From: Dechloromonas denitrificans
GTDB taxonomy: Bacteria > Pseudomonadota > Gammaproteobacteria > Burkholderiales > Rhodocyclaceae
Direction of reading: 5' to 3'
Length of the DNA: 64,000 bases
Assembly (NCBI RefSeq): GCF_020510685.1
Contig: NZ_CP075185.1
Span: 3,286,001 to 3,350,000 of the forward strand
Numbering within the stretch: the stretch's first letter is position 1; each line of letters begins with the position of its first letter. A program made the translations under genes and the position numbers. Below, one piece after another: positions 20,597 to 28,678 of the stretch. The notes under the pieces are model-generated. The model was not told the origin of the DNA, made no database searches, and saw only the letters and a program-made list of their open reading frames with translations.

Positions 20597-23263
20597 ATGC
20601 CGAATCCAACCGAACTCGAATTGCTTGAAAGCTATCTGGCACATGTTGGCCTTGGTCAGTACAAGGAGGTATTCCAGAAGCAGGGGGTGACTTCGATCAA
20701 GCTGCTGAAAAACCTTTCTGCCCCGGTTGGGCAGGCGGTGAAAACGCAGGTCAAAGAGGCCATCGAAAAGGGCGATGGCGATGCCAAGCGACCGCCTTCG
20801 CCTCTGGGCGCACATCAAGTGGAGTCGATTACGGCGGAGAGTGTCCAGGCATGGATCGACGCTCAGGAAAAGACGGCGCCGAAGGCCGCAGCCGAAGACC
20901 CCGAGGTCAAGGTCAAGCAGGAAAAAATCAACAAGGCGATCGACGAAGTGAAAAAGCTGCGTGAGGCGGCGGAGAAGGAGGCCGGCGCAGATAAGGAGAA
21001 GATACAAAAGGATATAGCCGAGCTACTGGGTTCCGCGGTTTCCCGCTTCCGCGAGGAGGGGCTCGGCGCCTTCCCGTCGGTCAAGCCGGAGGCGGACAAT
21101 CTGGCGCTTTTGCTCAAGGATACGGAAGCAGCGCTGCAGCGGACCAGCCAGATGACGATGGCCGCGGTGAAGAAAAACGAGATGTCGGCGATTGACCTGA
21201 TTTATGCCAATCAGTTGCTGCGCGGTCGTTTTGTCGATGCGGAGGGTTTGCACGAGGCGCCCGGCGGGGCGGTGCTGGCCATGCCCAAGCGCTGCACGGA
21301 TGCCGATCTGTTCGGCCCGGCGCTGGAGGCGCTTGATTTCGGCAGTTCCTATCGCAGCGAAAGCGCCATGATGCGGGCCGAGCGCACTATCGAAATCAAT
21401 GGATCGTCATTTGCCACAGCCAATCAGGCGAGCGGTGCGGCGTTCATGGGGACCGGTATCGGCGCCATGAGCTGTTCCGTCCGCTATGCCCAGACGAAGG
21501 AGGAGCGCAGCGATGCCTTCGAGAGCAGCAGCGGCACCTCGGTGATGGAAGTACAGACGCGTTATCACTGGTCGCCAATGCGCCAGATCGTCTTTGCGAC
21601 GCGCCAGTTCGAATTGAGCGGCGAGGCGTTGACCGAGTTGCGGACCATCTCGCTGCTCAAGGATGCACCGGCCAAACGTCTGCGCGCCAAGGAATTCATG
21701 CGCTTGTTCGGCAGCCACGTTTTTGGGCGCATCACGCTAGGTGGCTGGTACAAATACACGGCCAAGGCCACGGCGAGCAGCCGCAAGGACCGCAGCACGC
21801 TGGAAAAGGCGGTAGCCACCGGCATGGATTGGGCGGTATCGGTATCCGCTTCCTACGTCGGCCTGGGCGGTGCCGGCTCGGTATCGTCCGGCAACACGGG
21901 CAATATCAAAAACACGCAGGTGAGCGGCCATGAACTGCGCTGCGAGGTGGACAATCACGAGGTGAGCATCACGACGACCATTCTCGGTGGCACCGATGGC
22001 CTGCCCCGCGAGGAGTGGCTGGGCAGCCTGCAATATGCGCCGCAATGGCGCGAAATCCAGCGCAGCGCGCCCTATCCGATCTGGAAAGTCATCGCCCAGA
22101 CCGCGCTGTCCCGGCTCGGCCTGCCCAACGATGGCACCGCGGACGCCAAGGCCGCTGACGGCGACGCGCCGGACAACCCGACCCTGCTGCAACTCGCCGC
22201 CTTGTTCGAGGATGTGTGGCTGGAAGACATCCTGAAAGCCTCCCTCGCCCCCGAACTGGCGAAGCTGGCAACGACGAAAAATATCGAGGAACTCGAACGC
22301 ATCCTCAGCGACGCAGCGGCACGCGAACGCCATGCGCTGGCGTGGTCCATCGAACAGGAACAGATGCGCCCAAGCATAAATCCCACCAACGTCGTGGCGC
22401 CGGTGATCTACGACAACCATCTGCATTGTTTCGGCATCAACCCGGATGGCTCGGTGTATCGACGGGCATGGAATGGCAGCGTGTGGACCGACAACAAGCC
22501 GGTTGCCCTAACCGGCATCCCCGCCGGTTACAAGATGCATCTGGTGCAGGCGGTGCCGACTCCCGACAACCTGCCGCAAATCGTGCTGCAAGGTTCCGAC
22601 GGCCGGCTGTTTATAGGTTTGGGGCTGGACAAGCTTGACCTGCTGCCGCTGACCACGCTGGCCGACCGCGACAGTCCCTACATCACGCTGACCAGGTTTG
22701 GTGAGGGTAATACGCTGCTGATTTTCTACGTCACCCATAGCAACCAGGTTGCCTGCCTGCCCTTCCTTCCGCCGAACAAACTCGGCACACCATCGGTAAT
22801 CAAGGACGCGGTGGCCACGGTCGGCGAACGGATCGCCACTGCCGTATTCCGCGGCCGCCTATATCTTGTCTACCCCACCATGGGCGACAATGCCCCGCGC
22901 CTCAACCTGACCTCGACCGAAGATGGCAAGACTTGGGCTACACCCGTGCGGCTGCCGGGCGAATGGGCATTCGGCGGAGCAGCTCTGACCGCCTTCGGCC
23001 CGCCGGGAAAGGACATGCTCTGCTGCACCTATGGCTCGGAAAATGCCGGCGCGCCGCTCCATTTGATCACCTCCCCCGACGGCAACACCTGGAGCAAGCC
23101 GCTACCGCTGGGCGGGGCGACAGCCGAAACCGATTACCGCTGGGCCAGTTTCGGTCATCTGCCAGTCTTCTCCGTCTTCGCCGACCAAACCGGACCCAAG
23201 CTGCATTGCTTCTATTGGGGCCTGGATGCAAAGCCGCATTGGCGGACAGCCGCGATAAGCTGA
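20597..23263 (+). CDS. Large MACPF-domain protein with SAM-like N-terminus and propeller-like C-terminus
   Basis: An 888-residue protein without signal peptide. Residues about 7-45 resemble a SAM domain (ELLESYLAHVGLGQYKEVF). Residues 100-145 are Lys/Glu/Ala-rich and probably coiled coil. Residues about 200-470 look like a MACPF/CDC pore-forming domain: the signature F-G-S-H-V-F-x5-GG occurs at 371-383, flanked by Ser/Thr/Gly/Ala-rich stretches (270-320 and 385-440) that would be the membrane-inserting helical clusters. From about 600 the sequence is beta-rich, with two Asp-box-like repeats, STEDGKTW and SPDGNTW, suggesting a propeller or lectin-like region. ATG 20597 is chosen from three tandem ATGs because it is spaced 6 bases from GGGAG. 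A cytoplasmic, secreted-by-T6SS or conflict role is possible; function unproven. Confidence 0.75.
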   Translation: MPNPTELELLESYLAHVGLGQYKEVFQKQGVTSIKLLKNLSAPVGQAVKTQVKEAIEKGDGDAKRPPSPLGAHQVESITAESVQAWIDAQEKTAPKAAAEDPEVKVKQEKINKAIDEVKKLREAAEKEAGADKEKIQKDIAELLGSAVSRFREEGLGAFPSVKPEADNLALLLKDTEAALQRTSQMTMAAVKKNEMSAIDLIYANQLLRGRFVDAEGLHEAPGGAVLAMPKRCTDADLFGPALEALDFGSSYRSESAMMRAERTIEINGSSFATANQASGAAFMGTGIGAMSCSVRYAQTKEERSDAFESSSGTSVMEVQTRYHWSPMRQIVFATRQFELSGEALTELRTISLLKDAPAKRLRAKEFMRLFGSHVFGRITLGGWYKYTAKATASSRKDRSTLEKAVATGMDWAVSVSASYVGLGGAGSVSSGNTGNIKNTQVSGHELRCEVDNHEVSITTTILGGTDGLPREEWLGSLQYAPQWREIQRSAPYPIWKVIAQTALSRLGLPNDGTADAKAADGDAPDNPTLLQLAALFEDVWLEDILKASLAPELAKLATTKNIEELERILSDAAARERHALAWSIEQEQMRPSINPTNVVAPVIYDNHLHCFGINPDGSVYRRAWNGSVWTDNKPVALTGIPAGYKMHLVQAVPTPDNLPQIVLQGSDGRLFIGLGLDKLDLLPLTTLADRDSPYITLTRFGEGNTLLIFYVTHSNQVACLPFLPPNKLGTPSVIKDAVATVGERIATAVFRGRLYLVYPTMGDNAPRLNLTSTEDGKTWATPVRLPGEWAFGGAALTAFGPPGKDMLCCTYGSENAGAPLHLITSPDGNTWSKPLPLGGATAETDYRWASFGHLPVFSVFADQTGPKLHCFYWGLDAKPHWRTAAIS

Positions 23264-23652
23264 GCGAACCGGGGGAGCGACAACAATTTCGGTCCCTCCC
23301 CCGGATTTCAGCGCCTTTTGCAGCCACGTTTCATCCACTTTTTCGCTTCGGCCCAGCATTTTCATCCTTGCTACGGTCAACCGGCAAAACCACCCGATTT
23401 TCGCTACTTACAGCTCTACCTCGCCCAAGCCTATCTCGCCAGCCAGCAATATCCGCCAGCGCGCCTAACCCTCAACAAACTGATAGCCTTGCAGCCCAAT
23501 TTCCCCCCAGGACTCGGCCTCACCACCCTCCTCAATCTGGTAGAGGAAATTCGTGCCATCCGGCGTCGAACAATGGCAACCCGCGTGATCGCACGCCCCA
23601 TCCAGGCCAAACCAGGCATAGGAGGGTCACTGCTCAAGACAACGCGGGCGGC
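23264..23652. other. Intergenic stretch with a possible TPR-gene remnant
   Basis: No intact gene is seen. On the plus strand, about 23393-23557 reads YLQLYLAQAYLASQQYPPAR and onward for some 55 residues. This has the hydrophobic spacing of a tetratricopeptide repeat, with no start codon or ribosome site. It may be a decayed gene fragment or a chance frame. The 3' ends of the MACPF gene (plus) and the nuclease gene (minus) converge on this stretch; no clear terminator is seen. Confidence 0.35.
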
Positions 23653-24525
23653 TCATGCCGGACGTGTGCCGCGGCAGGCCGGATAGCGACTGCAACCCCA
23701 GAATTTCTCACCGGCACTGGCGCCACGTTTGGCAGTATGCACCACCATGCCCGAACCGCATTGCGGGCAAGCGACCGGATCGGCGGCCGCGGTTTCCACC
23801 GGAACTGGCGCCACCCCGGGAGAAGCCTGCGGCTGCGCTACGGGTTTGCCGACGGCCGGAGCACCGCCGGCCCGGACCAGCGCGAGCAGCGTATCGGTAC
23901 CGACGAGCTCGATGGCACGCCCTTCGGCGAAGCGCCTGGCATCGTCCGTAAAAGAGCCAGAAGCAACGACGAAGCCGCCGACGGCACCCTCGGCGGCCAT
24001 CACACCAAACAGTTCGCGCACGGTGGCGACGCCGACACTGCGCGATTTCCACTGTTTGCACTGCACCAGATAGGTATCGCGGCCGAGATGAAGGGCCAGG
24101 TCAACACCGCCATCCGGCCCGCTGCCGCCACGCGCCTCGACCTGAAAACCGCGTAGCCGGAAGGTTTCGCCGACCAGCGCTTCGAAATCGTGCCAGGACA
24201 TGGCTTCCAGCGCATTGCGCGTCGGCGTCCGGCTGACGTCCCCATGCAATCGTCTGGCTCGCGCCGCACGGATCGCCGAAACCAGGGCACCGACCAGGAA
24301 GGCGATCGGCACCAGATATTGGAGAAACAGCGCGAACGTCCGCCACAGCTCCCTGCCGGCAAAGCTTCCCATGCCTTTGAGGTCGGTTGGAGCGACATTC
24401 GGCTGTACGGCAAAATAATGCAGGACCATGTAAACAACCAACGCCGACAAGACGCCGCCCCACCAAGGCATTTGCGCGGCTATCTCCATCAAGTCTTCAA
24501 ATGAAGATGTCTTTTTCCGTGCCAT
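23653..24525 (-). CDS. Membrane-anchored Mrr-like restriction endonuclease with zinc-ribbon tail
   Basis: The 290-residue protein has two hydrophobic segments (about 20-40 and 63-86), then an Mrr_cat-type nuclease domain (about 105-215). The PD-(D/E)XK core is visible as GPDGGVD (Asp142) and QCK (Gln155, Lys157), the Q-x-K variant usual in Mrr-like enzymes. The C-terminus is a topoisomerase-type C4 zinc ribbon: C253, C256, C278 and C284. Mrr-family nucleases cleave methylated or foreign DNA, and membrane-anchored versions are frequent in proteobacterial genomes with unknown targets. It is divergent from the PD-(D/E)XK-like gene at 24681 over 155 bases. Confidence 0.88.
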   Translation of the reverse strand: MARKKTSSFEDLMEIAAQMPWWGGVLSALVVYMVLHYFAVQPNVAPTDLKGMGSFAGRELWRTFALFLQYLVPIAFLVGALVSAIRAARARRLHGDVSRTPTRNALEAMSWHDFEALVGETFRLRGFQVEARGGSGPDGGVDLALHLGRDTYLVQCKQWKSRSVGVATVRELFGVMAAEGAVGGFVVASGSFTDDARRFAEGRAIELVGTDTLLALVRAGGAPAVGKPVAQPQASPGVAPVPVETAAADPVACPQCGSGMVVHTAKRGASAGEKFWGCSRYPACRGTRPA

Positions 24526-24680
24526 GAATATGCCTTCCGCAAATTTTGGATATGGCTGGATTATGCCGAAAAACTACGCACCGGCATCCCGGAGAAAATG
24601 CCATGCAATAATCCCGTTGATTCAACATCGAACCAGGGCAATCCGAAATGGATGCCGGAATAAGAACAGGAGACTGACCG

Positions 24681-25610
24681 ATGGCACTGAACCTGCGCCA
24701 GACCGTGACCGATTTTCTCCGGGCCCGCCCCGAGGAGCGCTTCACCGCCCGCGAGCTGGCGTACTGGATATTCGAGAACCTGCGCGAGGCCTGCGAGGAA
24801 AAGCGGCGTAACAGCCGGCAGGATCTTTCCGACAACGCGGAACTGGTGCAGCAACTGATTGCTGAAATCAGCGGTATTCGCCCGGAAATCCAAAAGCGCT
24901 TCCCCCAGGTGCGTACTACCGAAACCCGCCCGCGCCGCTATTACTGGACGACAGCCAGCGAAGCGGCCGAGGTCGCCAAAGTGGAAAGCGCGACGCCTGA
25001 GCTTGCCGAAAAAGCCTTGAGCGAGCATGCACTTTACCCGCTGCTCTGCCGCTTTCTCCATGTCGAGCAAGGGCTTTACCCGAAGCGGATCGACGAGAAA
25101 CGCTCGACCAACCGGCATGGCCCGAACGGCAACAAATGGCTGTATCCCGATCTGGTGGCGATGGAGGACATCGGCGCCGAGTGGGATCGGGAAATCCGCG
25201 CCTGCGTCCAGCAGGCCGGCGCCCAACGTGCCCGCCTGTGGTCCTTCGAGGTCAAGCTGCTGGTCAACCGCTCGAACGTCCGGGAAGTCTGGTTCCAGGC
25301 GGTGTCCAACTCATCGTGGGCCAATTTCGGTTATCTGGTCGCCGCCGATATCCAGGAATCGGCGATGAAGGAATTGCGGCTGCTCGCCGCTTCCTACGGC
25401 ATCGGCCTGATCCGCCTCAATGCCGAGGACCCGAGCGAGAGCGAAATATTGATTCCGGCCCGCGAACGCCCCGATATCGACTGGGATGCCTGTAACCGGC
25501 TGGCGCTGGAGAATACCGACTTCCGCGACTTCATCAGTTGGGTGCGTCAGTTCCACCAGACCGACAACGCTCGTGTCGGCGATTGGGATCTGCCCGAGGC
25601 AGTCGAGTAA
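24681..25610 (+). CDS. Winged-helix protein with PD-(D/E)XK-like core (COG2958-like)
   Basis: The 309-residue protein starts behind GGAG. Residues about 1-95 form a helix-rich segment resembling a winged helix (LRQTVTDFLRARPEERFTARELA) and ending in RRYYWT. Residues about 110-250 contain PDLV (Asp157), SFEVK (Glu190, Lys192) and Gln206, the spacing of a PD-(D/E)XK nuclease fold. It resembles the uncharacterised COG2958 group. A DNA-targeting nuclease role is inferred from these residues only. It lies divergent from the Mrr-like gene and convergent with the MarR-GNAT gene. Confidence 0.7.
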   Translation: MALNLRQTVTDFLRARPEERFTARELAYWIFENLREACEEKRRNSRQDLSDNAELVQQLIAEISGIRPEIQKRFPQVRTTETRPRRYYWTTASEAAEVAKVESATPELAEKALSEHALYPLLCRFLHVEQGLYPKRIDEKRSTNRHGPNGNKWLYPDLVAMEDIGAEWDREIRACVQQAGAQRARLWSFEVKLLVNRSNVREVWFQAVSNSSWANFGYLVAADIQESAMKELRLLAASYGIGLIRLNAEDPSESEILIPARERPDIDWDACNRLALENTDFRDFISWVRQFHQTDNARVGDWDLPEAVE

Positions 25611-25632
25611 TTTTGGCGCCTCAGCAGCGCAC

Positions 25633-26586
25633 TTAGCGGCTGCGGACGAATTTCTGTTCGGTTACCGCTTTGCCCCACTGCGTCCCCTGGATTTCCTCGA
25701 CCAGTTGGAAGCCGGCCTTTTCGTACAGGTGCCGCGCCGTGTCCAGGCCGCTGATGGTCCATAGATAGATGCCGGGAATGCCCCGGCTGTCGCAATGGCG
25801 GATCGCTTCGCCGAGCAGTTGGTTTCCGGCCCCCTGGCCGCGGGCTGTGTCGTCGAGGATGAACCAGCGCAGATGGGCGTTCGGCTCGGCCGCGCCGGTA
25901 ACATCCAGGGCAATGGAGCCGACGATCTCGTCGCCCATCGTCGCCAGCCAGAGGCCGTTGTCGGCGTGCTCCAGACGCGGCACGAAGGCGGCCAACTCGC
26001 TCGCCACCTTGCATTCGAAATACTCGCCGAAACCGACCAGCCGGGCGTAGTAGCTGGCGTGCATCTGGGTGATCCGCCCGACGGCGCCGGGCAGATAGCC
26101 GCGATGCAGCGCCACGCCGGCGCCCTCGTCCGGCAGCACCTCACCGCCGCTCCGGCACGACGCCAGGGCCTGAGCGTAACTGTGCAGGCCGGACAAGACC
26201 GAAGCGCCGAGATGCGGCGGAATCCGCTGCAAGGCCTCGGCGACCTGCCGATTGCCGAAGGCATGGATGGCGGCGACGCTTTTCCGGCCGCGCTCGCTCA
26301 AGGCAAGCAATTTGATCCGGCGGTCATGCGGGCTGGCTTGCTCGACAATCTCGCCGCCAGCGATCAGTTTAGCCAGCATCCGGCTGACCGAGGATTTTTC
26401 CAGATTGAGCAGTGTCGCCAGTTGCACTGCAGTCAGCGGCCCCGCCAGATCGATTTCGATCAAGGCATGGACAGCCGAGGCCGGCAGCCCGGAACCGGCC
26501 AGCGTCGGCTGCATGAAACCCAGTTCGCGCACCAGTTGGCGCGAGGCGCGGCGGATTTGCGCCAGCCTTTGCGAAGAAGCCTCCAT
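25633..26586 (-). CDS. Fused MarR-type regulator and GNAT N-acetyltransferase
   Basis: The 317-residue protein has a MarR winged-helix domain (about residues 1-145; LEKSSVSRMLAKL recognition helix, then DRRIKLLALSERG wing) and a GNAT domain (about 160-317; acetyl-CoA loop ARGQGAGNQLL). MarR-GNAT fusions are a known family whose substrates are mostly unknown. ATG 26586 is chosen because GGGAGGG lies 5-7 bases upstream; another in-frame ATG at 26607 lies inside the operator. A 15-base inverted repeat at 26601-26637 sits right before the start, so autoregulation is likely. Confidence 0.9.
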   Translation of the reverse strand: MEASSQRLAQIRRASRQLVRELGFMQPTLAGSGLPASAVHALIEIDLAGPLTAVQLATLLNLEKSSVSRMLAKLIAGGEIVEQASPHDRRIKLLALSERGRKSVAAIHAFGNRQVAEALQRIPPHLGASVLSGLHSYAQALASCRSGGEVLPDEGAGVALHRGYLPGAVGRITQMHASYYARLVGFGEYFECKVASELAAFVPRLEHADNGLWLATMGDEIVGSIALDVTGAAEPNAHLRWFILDDTARGQGAGNQLLGEAIRHCDSRGIPGIYLWTISGLDTARHLYEKAGFQLVEEIQGTQWGKAVTEQKFVRSR

Positions 26587-26600
26587 CCCGGCCCTCCCAT

Positions 26601-26637
26601 CCTCCATATTGGTTGCATGATACAACCAATATGGAGG
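26601..26637. promoter_or_regulatory. Long perfect inverted repeat, probable MarR operator
   Basis: CCTCCATATTGGTTG and CAACCAATATGGAGG are perfect 15-base arms separated by 7 bases, immediately upstream of the MarR-GNAT start. The size and symmetry fit a MarR dimer site covering the promoter or ribosome site. The segment to its right (26638-26797) has no recognised gene. Confidence 0.7.
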
Positions 26638-26797
26638 ACAGCGGGCGGGAAGAAAAATATCAGCGCGCTGCGCCCACGCGCACTTGATCGACCGCAGTAC
26701 TTCGCACAAGCCGGCGGCGAGTGCGACAAGCGCGGCGGCTTGCTCGGCAGCGTTCACATACAGTTCGGCGGCAATGTCATAGGCCCTGGCTTTCCCC

Positions 26798-27796
26798 TTA
26801 CTCGATGCCGACCAGGCCGGCCTCCGGATAGCGGGCGCCGGCGACGCGCTCGACGGCGAACATCCGGTCGAGTTCGGCAAGCTCGGCGGCGCTCAGCGTC
26901 AATTCGGCGGCCCGGGCATTCTGTTCGAGATAGGCGACGCGTCGCGTTCCGGGAATCGGTACAACGTGCGGATGCTTGCCGAGCAGCCAGGCGAGCGCCA
27001 CCTGGGCGTTGGTCAGCCCACGGGCGGCGGCGAAGCTGCCCAATTCATCGACTAGCTGACGGTTGATTCTTTCCGCCTCGCCGATGAAACGCGGGTTGTG
27101 CTTGCGGAAATCACCCTCGGCCAGTTCTTCGCCATGCACGGCGCCGGTCAGGAAGGCGCGACCGAGCGGACTATAGGCGACGAAGGAAACGCCGAGTTCG
27201 GTGCAGGCCGGCAGCATGGCCGACTCGGCGTCGCGCGACCACAGGGAATATTCGCTTTGCACCGCCGCCACCGGATGCACGGCATGGGCGCGCCGCAGGG
27301 TTTCCGGCGAGACTTCGGAAAGGCCGATCTGCCGTACTTTGCCGGCCGCCACCAGGTCGGCCAGGGCGCCGACCATGTCCTCGATCGGCACTTCCGGATT
27401 GCGCCGATGGCAATAGTAGAGATCGATGGTTTCAACACCGAGGCGCCGCAACGACGCTTCGCAGGCACTTTGGATGTAGGCCGGGGTGTTGTCGATACGC
27501 CGCTCGTAAACACCCGGCTGGCGAACGATGCCGAACTTGCTGGCGATCACCACCTGCGGCCGGCGGGCCGCCCCGCCTTGCTTGAGAAAGCGGCCAAGCA
27601 GGCTTTCGTTATGGCCGAAGCCGTAGGTATCGGCAGTATCGAAGAGATTGATACCGAGTTCGAGCGCCCGTTCCAGCGTCGCCAGCGACTGTTCATCGTC
27701 ACTGGCCCCGTAGAACTCGCTCATCCCCATGCAGCCGAGGCCGATGGCTGAAATGGTGGGACCGCCGGCCCCGAGGGTACGTTGTTGCATATCCAT
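26798..27796 (-). CDS. Aldo/keto reductase
   Basis: The 332-residue NADPH-dependent oxidoreductase has the TIM-barrel AKR pattern: LFDTADTYGFGHNE with the catalytic Asp-Tyr pair, then the catalytic Lys in ASKFG and His in YYCHRR. The C-terminal PIPGTRR is a cofactor-binding stretch. Similar proteins reduce aldehydes or sugar and aromatic carbonyls; the substrate is not predictable. It lies 5 bases after the SDR gene on the same strand, so the two form an operon, divergent from a LysR regulator. Confidence 0.95.
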   Translation of the reverse strand: MDMQQRTLGAGGPTISAIGLGCMGMSEFYGASDDEQSLATLERALELGINLFDTADTYGFGHNESLLGRFLKQGGAARRPQVVIASKFGIVRQPGVYERRIDNTPAYIQSACEASLRRLGVETIDLYYCHRRNPEVPIEDMVGALADLVAAGKVRQIGLSEVSPETLRRAHAVHPVAAVQSEYSLWSRDAESAMLPACTELGVSFVAYSPLGRAFLTGAVHGEELAEGDFRKHNPRFIGEAERINRQLVDELGSFAAARGLTNAQVALAWLLGKHPHVVPIPGTRRVAYLEQNARAAELTLSAAELAELDRMFAVERVAGARYPEAGLVGIE

Positions 27797-27801
27797 GCTC
27801 C

Positions 27802-28569
27802 TTATTGAACGGTATAGCCGCCGTCGATCATCAAACCCTGGCCGCTGATGTAACTTGCCGCATCCGACAGCAGGAAGAGCACCGGACGGGCGATTTCTCT
27901 GGGCTGCCCGACACAGCCAGCGGGATACTCCAGCGTCGCCACATGGAGGTTCTCGATACTACCGAAACCCTGCGCCGCCATCGACGTTTCGACCGGCCCC
28001 GGGCATACCGCGTTGATGCGTATGCCCTGCTTGTAGTATTCCAGCGCTGCCGTACGAGTCAGCCCGAGTACCGCATGCTTGCTGGCGGTATAGGGTGACA
28101 GACCGGGAAAAGCCACCTGGGCGACGAGGGAAGCATTGTTGACGATGGCACCGCCGCCGGAGGCCAACATCGCGGCGATTTCATATTTCAGCGACCAGAA
28201 GACGCCGGAAACATTGGTCCGCATCACCGCCTCGAAATCGACAGTGTCGATTTCGTGCAGAGGTGCCGCAACGCCGAGCCGGCCAGCGTTGTTGAAGGCG
28301 CCATCGAGCCGGCCGAAGCGGGCAACGGTGGCGGCCACGGCAGCCTGAACCTCGGATTCGATTTCGACATCCATGCGCAGCACGAGTGCCTTGCCGCCTG
28401 CTGCCTCGATTTCGCCGGCCAGAATTTCGCTGGCGGCGCTGCGCCGGGCTGCCAGTGCCACGTTGGCGCCGGCTTGGCCGAGCGCCAAGGCGGTCGCCGC
28501 CCCGATACCGGACGAAGCGCCAGTCACGAGATAGGTGCGGCCGGCAAGATCGGCGGAAATAGGTGTCAT
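27802..28569 (-). CDS. Short-chain dehydrogenase/reductase (SDR)
   Basis: The 255-residue classical SDR has TGASSGIG (NAD(P) binding), NNAG, the catalytic Ser in NNASL, Tyr-x3-Lys as YTASK and the C-terminal GQGLMIDGG. I start at ATG 28569 behind AAGGAG; the frame is open eleven codons further up. It is first in an operon with the aldo/keto reductase and divergent from the LysR gene at 28679, which is its likely regulator. Substrate unknown. Confidence 0.95.
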   Translation of the reverse strand: MTPISADLAGRTYLVTGASSGIGAATALALGQAGANVALAARRSAASEILAGEIEAAGGKALVLRMDVEIESEVQAAVAATVARFGRLDGAFNNAGRLGVAAPLHEIDTVDFEAVMRTNVSGVFWSLKYEIAAMLASGGGAIVNNASLVAQVAFPGLSPYTASKHAVLGLTRTAALEYYKQGIRINAVCPGPVETSMAAQGFGSIENLHVATLEYPAGCVGQPREIARPVLFLLSDAASYISGQGLMIDGGYTVQ

Positions 28570-28678
28570 GTTGGGTCTCCTTGAAGGTTGGTAAAAATCC
28601 AAGAATCAGATTAGGCGGAGTGTCGGTGTGCCACAATCCGGACAATGCTTGATGACTTACTGAAAAATTCTCACCAAT

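Noticed and set aside
26587..26880. N-terminal extension of the MarR-GNAT protein
   Set aside because: The extension crosses the operator-like repeat, lacks resemblance to MarR proteins and overlaps the end of the aldo/keto reductase gene.
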